From Seonamhaeicola sp. (lineage in GTDB: Bacteria > Bacteroidota > Bacteroidia > Flavobacteriales > Flavobacteriaceae): DNA of 64,000 nt. The stretch covers positions 1-64,000 of the forward strand of contig NZ_JANQJQ010000011.1 in the NCBI RefSeq assembly GCF_028281565.1, in the 5' to 3' direction. Below, one piece after another: positions 18,237 to 26,722 of the stretch (within the stretch, counting starts at the first letter, position 1; every line of letters begins with the position of its first letter). Under the pieces are notes generated by a model that was given only the letters and a program-made list of their open reading frames with translations, made no database searches and was not told the DNA's origin. Position numbers and translations under genes: made by a program.

Positions 18237-18361
18237 ATTACCTAAGTTATTGTTAGTTGTTATGCTTTGAATGGGTATTTAAAAAATACGTATACAAACT
18301 TACTATTTAATGTTTAGAAAGTATCTTCAAATATAGAAAAACTATACTATATTGCCAAACC

Positions 18362-21300
18362 CTAATCTGGCAGGGTATGTATGGTATTTTGGATCGTTCC
18401 CTCAAGTGCAAACCCTGCCTCAGTTTTTAACTTATATTTTATGGTCATTGCATCAACAGGCTTTATGTTATCTATAATCAATTCCACAGATTTATTATCG
18501 GGTAAAACCTTTGCACCCACCACCTTTAATTCTTTTTCGTTGTAACGGTCCGAACCATAGTCGCTAGTTCTTAAGAAATTCCAAGAGTTTACAGTGTAGT
18601 TGCTAATGTCTGCTGCTGATTTCAGGTCTAAGACTTCAGCAAAGACCAATCTCATTCCATCTTTAGTTGCATTAAGCTTAATAGGCATGGGAATCGGATT
18701 ACCGGTATATCTTATGCGATAGAGATCCCCAGGGCGTTCATTACTGGAAGTGCTCCATGCCGACATACCACAGAGGTATAAATTTTCGTCATCAGGATGG
18801 AACCTACCGCGCATTACCCCGGTATAAAATCGGATACCTGGGATGTCTATCACACCTCCTTGCATTTGCCCTTTTACGTTTTCATGAAGCACCAACTGAA
18901 TCTTTCCATAACCATACGAAAAACTTAATAGCCCACCATTCATTCCTTTCCACTTTTTACTATCCACCCATAATAGTTCTGAAGGCGAACGGTCAAATTC
19001 CATATCAACCCAAACCATTGGTTTCACCATGGCGGTTCTAGTGGTATCCTTAGGAGGGTTGTAACTCCACAAATTGCCATAAAAAGTATTACTGCCATTG
19101 GGATCGACCCAATTTATGCGGTTTGCAGGGTTCCAATACCCTTCTTGGTCCGTAACCAGAAAACTTCCATCCGGATTAATGCATACGCCATTAGCAGCTC
19201 TAAAACCATTGGCTATAATTTCAGACTTTTGACCATCTTTGCTAACCTTTATGAGTGTTCCATGTTGTGGAATCAAGGCCTCTCTGGCATGCCTTCCGCT
19301 TTTAGCATAATACAAATTACCGGCTTTATCAGATTGCAATCCCATGGCGAATTCATGGAAGTGATCAGTGACTTGGTGGTCATGATTGAAGCTTTCATAG
19401 AAATCTGTTTCCCCGTCCCCATTCAAATCTTGTAGTCGTACAATTTGATCTCTGCAACTAACATAAATGCTATCATTTATTACCTTGACTCCCAGCGGCT
19501 GAAACAATCCGGCAGCGATGCGCCTCCATTTAAGCAAGCTACCTTTGGTCAGCCCTTCCACGCTCAAAACATCCCCGTCTGTTGTGCATAATACGGCCTT
19601 ATTACTGTCATTCATAAAATCTATTCCACTAAATTTCATTCTGCAATTCCATGGATTATCGAAAGGTGGTGTTAATTGATCAATTGCAAATAATTTATCC
19701 TCGGCTCCCTTGGTTATTGAGGTAGATAGTACCTCCGGGTAGTGGGCATTGCCCCCTTTGGTAAAGGGCACTAGATTTCTTGGCGGCCCGAATGCACTGA
19801 CAACCTCATCAATTGCACCATTCTTGACATTCGCTATAAACAAGGTTAGTTTTTTAGTTCCGGACTTTGCCACTTTCAATACAACAAAACCATTCTCATT
19901 GACCAACGAGGCTCCCTTTCCGGTAACACGTACTTGTTTTGAATCTGAAGCCACACGTAACTTTAGAATGTCTTTTGAATCACTAATATTGAAGGTTCGA
20001 ATAAATATGGTCTGACCACCCTTCTTAAGCATATCAAATTCTTCCAATATCTCGGTATCTCCAACGGAATAGGAAAAAACAATATGATCATTATAATGAT
20101 ACAATCCCTTGTAATTGGCCCATGATTTGGGTAATGGCCCAAATCTCCGTCCATCCCTAGCTTTATATCGGTTATCGTTGAATGAACCCGTTTTAGGATT
20201 TGCCCATCCAGGCCCCACCGGCGTTTCAAAATGAAGCTCACCCACGGTACGCGGGTAGGTCTCATGTTTGGCATTTAGCAATATGCCATTCCAATCTATG
20301 AAACCTTGACCTGTCCACCCGCCTGCGACCCGCATTAAATCATGATCAAAAATCATCCAAGTATTGCCCTTTGCCACGCCCCCATCGCCCTTGTCCAAAC
20401 GTACGGCAATACCTTTGTATGCAAAATTGTTTTTAGTGTAATCCTCATCCTCATAGGGCACAGGTCCTGGGGAATGAAATCTTTCAGGACCATTTTTCTC
20501 ATCAACTACCTCAATGGTATTCATAAAAAAGTTACCGTAATCCTGTTCCGCCCAAGGGCTACTTTCCACTTCTTCCGGACCGGTTGACGTTCCCATTGGC
20601 ACCGATCGCAAGTAACCTTCAGTTACTTTAAAATATTCCCGTGGATTTAGTTTTTTTACATATTGCTCCCTAATATACGCGAGTACACCATATTTCTGTT
20701 TAGGCGTTAAACTTAACTGCGGCGGCATGGCACCATATCCTCTAGAAATTGTCTCATACATGGAATAGGGGTCGTTACCAGCCTTCAAAGCTTGTTGCCA
20801 GAACTTTGTTGCCGTAGGCAAGGAGCCTTCCATTTCGGGGGTTCCATGACAATTGATACAATTTGAATTGTATATTTTGGCTCCTGTAAAAAGCGCATCA
20901 CCGTCCAAATTCCCTATGATACCTTGATGGTCTATACCTTGCTCTGTTTCGCTTAAATCCTTTGCTGAAAGGGTATAATTAATATTAGACCTATCTATAT
21001 CAATGGGGGCATTGGATTGGCGTATAGCAGATATCGGAAGGGATTCTCCTTCCCAAAGTAAAGCCCCATTAAAATTTTCACCGCTAAATGCTCCATGCAA
21101 TTCAATTCTATCATCTTCATCTTCTTCAGAAGACGCGTCACCTTCTTCAATAAATGTCGCATCTAATTGGTTGTCAACAAGTGATACTTCATTAAATTCG
21201 ATAGTTTCCATTTCAAAAGAAACCAGCGAAACATGATACTGCGAATTGCGCTCCTTGATTTTTAGAACCCCCTCAAATTGACCACCTTCTTCCTCTTCAG

Positions 21301-21397
21301 GCAACTGAACCTGAAAGTCCCATGAACCTAACCGTTCATTGCGCTCACATCCCACTAATAACATTGAAAAAAATACAGCCAGCAAGGATTTATTCAT
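18362..21397 (-). CDS. DUF6797/cytochrome c lipoprotein with propeller domain
   Basis: Large envelope lipoprotein. The ATG at 21397 gives a standard lipoprotein signal (MNKSLL...LLVGC); an in-frame ATG at 21460 would add 21 residues. Using the longer numbering: Cys38 is lipidated; 45-148 is a small beta barrel with an acidic loop (EEGDASSEEDEDD); 187-265 is a cytochrome c with CINCHG (201-206) and MPPQL as likely axial Met; about 285-620 matches the DUF6797 type (GGVAKGNTWMIFDHDLMRVA, FIDWNGILLNA); 640-950 is a propeller of the membrane-bound dehydrogenase kind (NGDGETDFYESF, GNLYYAKSGRH). It probably oxidises a carbohydrate and passes electrons to its haem. It heads the minus-strand sugar operon, 125 bases before the MFS gene. 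Confidence 0.8.
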   Translation of the reverse strand: MNKSLLAVFFSMLLVGCERNERLGSWDFQVQLPEEEEGGQFEGVLKIKERNSQYHVSLVSFEMETIEFNEVSLVDNQLDATFIEEGDASSEEDEDDRIELHGAFSGENFNGALLWEGESLPISAIRQSNAPIDIDRSNINYTLSAKDLSETEQGIDHQGIIGNLDGDALFTGAKIYNSNCINCHGTPEMEGSLPTATKFWQQALKAGNDPYSMYETISRGYGAMPPQLSLTPKQKYGVLAYIREQYVKKLNPREYFKVTEGYLRSVPMGTSTGPEEVESSPWAEQDYGNFFMNTIEVVDEKNGPERFHSPGPVPYEDEDYTKNNFAYKGIAVRLDKGDGGVAKGNTWMIFDHDLMRVAGGWTGQGFIDWNGILLNAKHETYPRTVGELHFETPVGPGWANPKTGSFNDNRYKARDGRRFGPLPKSWANYKGLYHYNDHIVFSYSVGDTEILEEFDMLKKGGQTIFIRTFNISDSKDILKLRVASDSKQVRVTGKGASLVNENGFVVLKVAKSGTKKLTLFIANVKNGAIDEVVSAFGPPRNLVPFTKGGNAHYPEVLSTSITKGAEDKLFAIDQLTPPFDNPWNCRMKFSGIDFMNDSNKAVLCTTDGDVLSVEGLTKGSLLKWRRIAAGLFQPLGVKVINDSIYVSCRDQIVRLQDLNGDGETDFYESFNHDHQVTDHFHEFAMGLQSDKAGNLYYAKSGRHAREALIPQHGTLIKVSKDGQKSEIIANGFRAANGVCINPDGSFLVTDQEGYWNPANRINWVDPNGSNTFYGNLWSYNPPKDTTRTAMVKPMVWVDMEFDRSPSELLWVDSKKWKGMNGGLLSFSYGYGKIQLVLHENVKGQMQGGVIDIPGIRFYTGVMRGRFHPDDENLYLCGMSAWSTSSNERPGDLYRIRYTGNPIPMPIKLNATKDGMRLVFAEVLDLKSAADISNYTVNSWNFLRTSDYGSDRYNEKELKVVGAKVLPDNKSVELIIDNIKPVDAMTIKYKLKTEAGFALEGTIQNTIHTLPD

Positions 21398-21505
21398 TAA
21401 AATCAGCCCATAACGTTCCAGCTTCTTTAATCCGAATTTTTGTTTCAATTTTATGTCCATATCTATATAATCAAATCAGGAAAAAACAACAAGATATTGT
21501 TATTT

Positions 21506-21536
21506 AAGTTACTTTCTTATCGTATAAAAGTAAGTT
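21506..21536. promoter_or_regulatory. inverted repeat upstream of the DUF6797 operon
   Basis: AAGTTACTTT (21506-21515) and AAAGTAAGTT (21527-21536) form a near-perfect inverted repeat 46 bases before the longer start of the first gene in the minus-strand sugar operon. Size and spacing suit a dimeric repressor site. No binding protein is identified. Confidence 0.35.
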
Positions 21537-21654
21537 AAACTTTTTGAAAAGCATAATATTTGTTATCAAATAAAATGCACAAAACCAAAAAGCACTGATA
21601 CTCATACAATTAACAGCGTTTTGTTTTTACCGATTTCTCAGTTCGTCTGGATTG

Positions 21655-22020
21655 TAGGGGTACTTCCCTTAGAATAATCTTGGTTTGGAAATGTCGCTCA
21701 ACAAAAGCGAACCCAACTATTGTCTACAATAAATCATTTGCTACAAGACCGTGTTACATGATGACGAAATCAGGATTACCTCCCTCCGGTCGGTGATCCT
21801 GGTCTGGGGATGTTGCTCAACAAAAGCGAACCAAGTTATACTTGGTTAATTTTTTATTTGCCAAACTATCCAAAAGCAAGCTTTAACGTTGAAGGAACGG
21901 TCAGGAGTACCTCCCTACGGTCGGTGATCCTGATGAAAGGGTGTTGCTCAACAAAAGCAAACCAAGTTATACTTGGTTAATTTTTTATTTGCCAAACTAT
22001 CCAAAAGCAAGCTTTTGATA
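21655..22020 (+). repeat. three tandem repeat units with terminator-like hairpins
   Basis: Units start near 21655 (degenerate), 21771 and 21902, each about 115-130 bases. Units 2 and 3 share an almost identical block of about 75 bases starting GTTGCTCAACAAAAGC. Each of these two units holds a hairpin CAGGA.TAC...GTGATCCTG, then TGTTGCTCAACA, then AACCAAGTTATACTTGGTT followed by AATTTTTT (hairpins at 21829-21847 and 21960-21978), which looks like a plus-strand intrinsic terminator. They could be duplicated small-RNA genes or non-coding REP-type elements. Confidence 0.65.
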
Positions 22021-22030
22021 TTGGCAAATA

Positions 22031-22062
22031 AAAAAGCCAAACACTAATGTGTTTGGCTTTTG
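22031..22062 (-). terminator. terminator of tRNA-Pro
   Basis: On the minus strand AAAAGCCAAACAC, loop ATTA, GTGTTTGGCTTTTTT forms a strong hairpin with a U-tract directly after the tRNA. Confidence 0.8.
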
Positions 22063-22063
22063 T

Positions 22064-22141
22064 TGGTCGGGGTGGCAGGATTCGAACCTGCGACCTCCTG
22101 CTCCCAAAGCAGGCGCGATGACCGGGCTACGCTACACCCCG
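22064..22141 (-). tRNA. tRNA-Pro (anticodon UGG)
   Basis: The cloverleaf folds completely. The acceptor CGGGGTG (22141-22135) pairs with CACCCCG. The anticodon arm CTGCT-TTGGGAG-CAG presents UGG, and the T arm carries GGTTCGAATCC. Discriminator A is followed by an encoded CCA (22066-22064). A terminator follows at once. The tRNA 3' end faces the sugar module. Confidence 0.93.
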
Positions 22142-22206
22142 TAAACAGTTTTATCAAACTGTAAAACTACAATAAATAAAAACTCCAAATAACATACCAC
22201 TTTAAG

Positions 22207-22322
22207 TAGCCCGCCCGGGTGGAGTTTATGCCGAGCTTAGTCGAGGTATTACACCCCGGACTGAGCATTAAGAAAATGTCCTGTGGACATTTTTAGTGAA
22301 AGGGCCAGCTGGCGGGCAGGCC
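22207..22322. repeat. inverted-repeat element between the two tRNAs
   Basis: Outer arms GCCCGCCCGGGTGG (22209-22222) and CCAGCTGGCGGGCAGGCC (22305-22322) are roughly complementary. Inside lies a hairpin AAAATGTCC-TGT-GGACATTTTT (22273-22294). It resembles a small non-coding mobile or REP-type element; no reading frame is present. Confidence 0.5.
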
Positions 22323-22360
22323 TTATATTCACTTTGCTCAAAAAATTCAATAAAAAAATG

Positions 22361-22444
22361 CGGAGAGACCGGGATTCGAACCCGGGCAACACTTACGCGT
22401 TGACAGATTAGCAATCTGCTCCATTACCACTCTGGCACCTCTCC
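22361..22444 (-). tRNA. tRNA-Ser (anticodon GCU)
   Basis: The acceptor GGAGAGG (from 22444) pairs with TCTCTCC, closing with one G-U pair. The anticodon arm CAGAT-TGCTA-ATCTG presents GCU. A long variable arm (GTCAACGCGTAAGTGTTG) marks a class II tRNA, and the T arm is CCGGGTTCGAATCCCGG. CCA is not encoded; a T-run follows the 3' end. Confidence 0.93.
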
Positions 22445-22540
22445 TATTTTCTTTAAGAACCTTAGCAATTAAAATTGCGGTTGCAAATGTAATTCATCCT
22501 TTGAAAGAACGCAACTATTTTAATTAATTTTTTACAAATT

Positions 22541-24589
22541 TTATTCGGGGTACTCTATACGTAAATGGTAAATATTTGCCAGTTTATGCTTGAGCACTTT
22601 TTTTATGGATTGAATCTCCTTAAAGGTAATATTAGCGTTCAGGAATTGACCTTCTTCAACTTGTTTATTAATGATGTTTTCAACAAAAGCATCTATTTTT
22701 GTTGACGTGGGTTCTTTCAAACTTTTTGAAGCAGCTTCTATACTGTCACACATCATTAAAATAGCGGTTTCCTTACTAAACGGTTTTGGTCCCGGATAAC
22801 TAAAATCTTCCTTATCAACATCCTCAAAATCTTCCTTCTCCTTCATATAAAAATAATACACCACACTGGTTCCGTGATGCGTTCTGATAAAATCTATAAC
22901 CCGGTCCGGAAGGTTATTTTTCCTCGCAATTTCAATACCATCAATAACATGGCTGACAATTATTTTTGCGCTTTCCTTTGAAGACAACTCATCATGCGGA
23001 TTAATCCCGGTAGACTGATTCTCTGTAAAATAGGTAGGGTTCTTCATTTTACCAATATCGTGATATAAGGCGCCTACCCTAACCAACATGGCATTGGCTC
23101 CAATCTCGTTTGCAGAGGCCTCAGCCAAATTAGCCACATTCAATGAATGGTGAAAGGTTCCCGGAGCTTTATTCGATAATTCTTTAAGCAATTTGGAATT
23201 AGTATCCGATAACTCCAAAAGCGATACATCCGAAACCAGACCAAACAGCTTTTCATAGGCATAGATCAGTGGCTGAACAAACAATGTTGCCAACCCGCAT
23301 AAAATAAACCAGATAAACGTTTCCCACTCCAAAGTTTTAATACTGCCTTCATGAATTACGAAAAAGGCAAAATAGGCGATGATATAAATAAGGGTGATCT
23401 GGCCTACCGAAATAAATAAATTGGCCCGTTTATATAATTCCGAAACCGTTAAAATAGTGACGATACCGGCAATGATCTGAAGAAACATATACTCGTAACT
23501 ATTAGGCACAATAAACCCTAAAAGCAATACGGTTAAAACATGTGTAAAGAGTCCCAATCTGGCATCAAAAAAAGCTTTTAAAACCAAGGGTAACACACAT
23601 ATAGGAACTATATAAATGTATTTTGAATTATAGTTAACAACCAGCGTTGTTATAAAGATCAATAACAGGACATTAAAGAAAATAAAAGTAACCTTCGTAT
23701 TATTTTCATAAACCTCACTCCTGTATTTTCTCAAAAACAACAGTAACATTAACATGGCTAATGCCACTAACAGTGCATAGGCAAATAATACCCAATTATA
23801 ATTGGATTCATTCCAAACCTGGGATTCGTATTCTGATTGTAGCGACTTTAATTTTTGGTACTTATCACCCTCAACAACTTCGCCTTTTGAAACTATTAGC
23901 GTGCCCTTTGCCACACTACCGCGAGTATACGATATCTTGTCCAATTCCTCCTGAACCGCTTTATCGGTAAACGATTTATCAAAGGTTAAATTAGGTTCTA
24001 CCAGGTCAAAAAACAGCGAAGTAAAATCAGCTTTATAACTAATTAAACCCTCCTTATTCAAAATCCTGTCAATAATGGACGATACCTCATTTTGTTCCAC
24101 CAAATTTGAAAAGAAAGCATCCTGCTTTTTAGTTCGGTCTTCAAGAATAGCTACGGCTCGCTTTTCAGAAAAGCTGTAGGCTTCATTTAAAATTCCAAAA
24201 GCATATAATTCCTCTAAAACAGAATGTCCCGAGTTTTTTAACTTTTGTAATAGTTCTTTTTGGATAGAATCCGAAAATACTTTGTCAAACTGTACTTCAA
24301 ACCCGGACGTTACTTTAGGCAGAACAGTTTTATCCACATTAAAATAAAGCACCGCATTTTCAGTTATTTCCTGCTTTTCGGTATTGATCTCATCCTCGGT
24401 CTTCTTAATGGCGAAATCAAAAGGGGCTAACAAGTTTTCAGATTGCCAGGGCTTTCCTTTTTCAAAATTGTATTTAAACTTTCCACTCTTTGGAAACAGA
24501 TATACAATTAAAAATGTGGTGGTTATAAATAACAGGGCTTTATAAATCAGCGAGTGGTTTCTGTATAATTTATTTATAAAGTCTTTCAA
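22541..24589 (-). CDS. pgpH: 7TM-HD membrane phosphodiesterase (PgpH type)
   Basis: Membrane protein of 682 residues with the 7TMR-HD layout: N-terminal helix (about 17-33), a large extracytoplasmic 7TMR-HDED domain (about 45-260), seven helices (about 265-445), and a cytoplasmic HD domain (about 475-640) with TFHHSLNVA, ALYHDIGKMK (His510-Asp511), HHGTS and CDSIEAASKS. PgpH in Listeria degrades cyclic di-AMP, a messenger for osmotic balance and wall stress; the same reaction is likely here but is inferred from family. It is transcribed away from the thiolase gene and stands alone. Confidence 0.9.
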   Translation of the reverse strand: MKDFINKLYRNHSLIYKALLFITTTFLIVYLFPKSGKFKYNFEKGKPWQSENLLAPFDFAIKKTEDEINTEKQEITENAVLYFNVDKTVLPKVTSGFEVQFDKVFSDSIQKELLQKLKNSGHSVLEELYAFGILNEAYSFSEKRAVAILEDRTKKQDAFFSNLVEQNEVSSIIDRILNKEGLISYKADFTSLFFDLVEPNLTFDKSFTDKAVQEELDKISYTRGSVAKGTLIVSKGEVVEGDKYQKLKSLQSEYESQVWNESNYNWVLFAYALLVALAMLMLLLFLRKYRSEVYENNTKVTFIFFNVLLLIFITTLVVNYNSKYIYIVPICVLPLVLKAFFDARLGLFTHVLTVLLLGFIVPNSYEYMFLQIIAGIVTILTVSELYKRANLFISVGQITLIYIIAYFAFFVIHEGSIKTLEWETFIWFILCGLATLFVQPLIYAYEKLFGLVSDVSLLELSDTNSKLLKELSNKAPGTFHHSLNVANLAEASANEIGANAMLVRVGALYHDIGKMKNPTYFTENQSTGINPHDELSSKESAKIIVSHVIDGIEIARKNNLPDRVIDFIRTHHGTSVVYYFYMKEKEDFEDVDKEDFSYPGPKPFSKETAILMMCDSIEAASKSLKEPTSTKIDAFVENIINKQVEEGQFLNANITFKEIQSIKKVLKHKLANIYHLRIEYPE

Positions 24590-24727
24590 TCGTTCAAATT
24601 TTATTTATTAATGTCTGTTTCAAATGTAGTAAATTCTCGGGTTTTTAGTTTTTTATAATAATAGAATCGTTCTAAAATCTGTTAAAAATTGATTATTTTC
24701 GTTGCAAGTATTTCAAACGTTTAAAAA

Positions 24728-25906
24728 ATGGGTAAAGACGTAGTTATTGTTTCTGCTGTAAGAACGCCTATAGGCAGTTTTTTAGGCGCTTTATCAACTA
24801 TTCCTGCTCCTAGATTAGGAGCCGTTGCTATTAAAGCTGCACTAAGTAACATAAACTTAAAATCGGACATGGTTGAAGAAGTTTTAATGGGTAATGTGGT
24901 ACAGGCAGGAACGGGCCAGGCCCCTGCAAGACAGGCTGCTATTTATGCAGGAATTCCCGATACGGTGCCTTGTACAACTGTTAATAAAGTTTGTGCCTCA
25001 GGAATGAAAACCGTTATGCAGGCAGCTCAGGCCATAGCTTTGGGTGATGCTGATATTATAGTTGCCGGAGGTATGGAAAACATGAGTTTGATCCCGCATT
25101 ATTTATACGCCAGAACAGGAACAAAATTTGGCCCCGATACCTTAATTGATGGTATGCAAAAGGATGGTTTGGTAGATGCGTACGACCAAAATGCCATGGG
25201 GGTTTGTGCTGATGCCTGTGCCACTGAATATAATTTTTCAAGAGAGGACCAGGATGCATTTGCCATACAATCCTATAAAAGATCCGCTGATGCCTGGGCG
25301 CACGGAAAATTTGAAAATGAAGTAGTTCCTGTTGAAGTACCCCAGCGAAGAGGCGAACCCGTTATTGTGGATCAGGATGAAGAATTCAAAAACGTAAAAA
25401 TAGAGAAGGTTCCAAACCTGCGTCCGGCTTTCACCAAAGACGGGACTGTGACTGCTGCCAATGCATCCACCATAAACGACGGTGCTGCCGCCATGGTTTT
25501 AATGAGTAAGGAAAAAGCAAAGGCATTGGGCCTAAAACCTTTAGCAACTATAAAAAGTTATGCCGACGCTGCTCATGAACCGGAATGGTTTACTACGGCA
25601 CCGGCAAAAGCACTACCAAAAGCGTTGGATAAAGCAGGAATAACACTTGATGATGTAGATTTCTTTGAGTTCAACGAAGCTTTTTCCGTGGTGGGCTTAG
25701 CTAATATGAAACTTTTAGGGTTAAACGATTCTAATGTAAACGTCAATGGTGGTGCTGTATCTTTGGGGCACCCGCTGGGATGTTCCGGTGCCAGAATTAT
25801 AGTCACGCTTTTAAATGTTTTAGAACAAAACGATGCCAAAATTGGGGCAGCGGCTATATGTAATGGCGGAGGTGGCGCTTCAGCAATAGTTTTAGAACGC
25901 AATTAA
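24728..25906 (+). CDS. acetyl-CoA C-acetyltransferase (thiolase)
   Basis: Thiolase of 392 residues, standard length for the biosynthetic/degradative acetoacetyl-CoA type. Active residues are all present: Cys89 in NKVCASGMK, His348 in SLGHPLGCSG, and Cys378 in AICNGGGGAS. It condenses two acetyl-CoA or cleaves acetoacetyl-CoA in the cytoplasm (fatty acid and ketone metabolism). The NlpC/P60 peptidase gene starts 9 bases after its stop, so both are probably on one transcript ending at the hairpin at 26669-26699, although their functions are unrelated. Confidence 0.93.
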   Translation: MGKDVVIVSAVRTPIGSFLGALSTIPAPRLGAVAIKAALSNINLKSDMVEEVLMGNVVQAGTGQAPARQAAIYAGIPDTVPCTTVNKVCASGMKTVMQAAQAIALGDADIIVAGGMENMSLIPHYLYARTGTKFGPDTLIDGMQKDGLVDAYDQNAMGVCADACATEYNFSREDQDAFAIQSYKRSADAWAHGKFENEVVPVEVPQRRGEPVIVDQDEEFKNVKIEKVPNLRPAFTKDGTVTAANASTINDGAAAMVLMSKEKAKALGLKPLATIKSYADAAHEPEWFTTAPAKALPKALDKAGITLDDVDFFEFNEAFSVVGLANMKLLGLNDSNVNVNGGAVSLGHPLGCSGARIIVTLLNVLEQNDAKIGAAAICNGGGGASAIVLERN

Positions 25907-25915
25907 ATCTAGTTA

Positions 25916-26665
25916 ATGCAGTACGGAATTTGTAGTTTAAGTGTTGTCCCTTTAAGAAATGAACCTGCTGATACTAGTGAACTTGTTACTCAAGTGTTAT
26001 ACGGTGACTTTTTCAAAGTATTGGAGCAACGAAAGCACTGGAGTAGAATTCGAATAGCTTTTGATTCTTATGAAGGGTGGATTGACAATAAACAATATCT
26101 TGAAATTACTGAAGATAACTACAACACTTTACATAAAGAACCTCTTAAACTTTCATTTGATCTGGTTGAATTTATCCAGGATTCAAACGGGCAATTACAT
26201 CCTATTTTAATAGGCTCTTCTCTTAATGGCCTGTCGCTTTTAAATCATTCTCACGACGGCAATATTATTGAAGGAACCATTGAAAAAGAACATATTGTTC
26301 AAACAGCATTTCTGTACTTAAATGCGCCCTATTTATGGGGAGGCAAAACACCTTTCGGAATTGATTGCTCGGGTTTTACGCAAATGGTTTATAAGTTAAA
26401 TGGTCATAAATTACTTAGAGATGCTTCACAACAGGCCACACAGGGTGAAGCTTTAAGTTTTATTGAAGAAAGTGAACCAGGGGATCTGGCGTTTTTTGAT
26501 AATAGCGAAGGGATCATTACACATGTAGGTATTATCATGAAGGACAATTACATCATTCATGCGCATGGCAAGGTTAGGATTGACAGGTTAGACCACTCCG
26601 GAATTTATAATGTTGATAAACGCATGCACACACATAAACTAAGGGTCATAAAAAAGATCATATAA
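25916..26665 (+). CDS. NlpC/P60 (C40) cell-wall peptidase with SH3 domain
   Basis: A 249-residue protein with an SH3-like region (about 1-65; LYGDFFKVLEQRKHWSRIRI) followed by an NlpC/P60 domain (about 125-249). The catalytic Cys151 lies in PFGIDCSGFTQ, His203 in ITHVGI and the third polar residue around His215 (IIHAHG). Such enzymes cut peptide bonds in peptidoglycan stems. No signal peptide is evident, as is common for this family in Flavobacteria, so it may act on recycled muropeptides in the cytoplasm or be exported otherwise. Confidence 0.9.
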   Translation: MQYGICSLSVVPLRNEPADTSELVTQVLYGDFFKVLEQRKHWSRIRIAFDSYEGWIDNKQYLEITEDNYNTLHKEPLKLSFDLVEFIQDSNGQLHPILIGSSLNGLSLLNHSHDGNIIEGTIEKEHIVQTAFLYLNAPYLWGGKTPFGIDCSGFTQMVYKLNGHKLLRDASQQATQGEALSFIEESEPGDLAFFDNSEGIITHVGIIMKDNYIIHAHGKVRIDRLDHSGIYNVDKRMHTHKLRVIKKII

Positions 26666-26668
26666 ACA

Positions 26669-26699
26669 AGAAAGCCGTTGCAAATTGCAACGGCTTTTT
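26669..26699 (+). terminator. terminator after the thiolase-peptidase pair
   Basis: AAAGCCGTTGCAA and TTGCAACGGCTTTTTT make a near-perfect hairpin with T-run four bases after the stop. The A-rich left arm means it may also end the converging TPR gene transcript. Confidence 0.88.
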
Positions 26700-26722
26700 T
26701 GTACAATGTTTGAATAAATGAT

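Larger units (their letters stand above)
21461..22063. other. gap of structured tandem repeats beside tRNA-Pro
   Basis: The gap between the DUF6797 gene and tRNA-Pro contains no gene. It holds a possible operator (21506-21536), three tandem repeat units (about 21655-22020) and the tRNA terminator (22031-22062). Confidence 0.6.
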
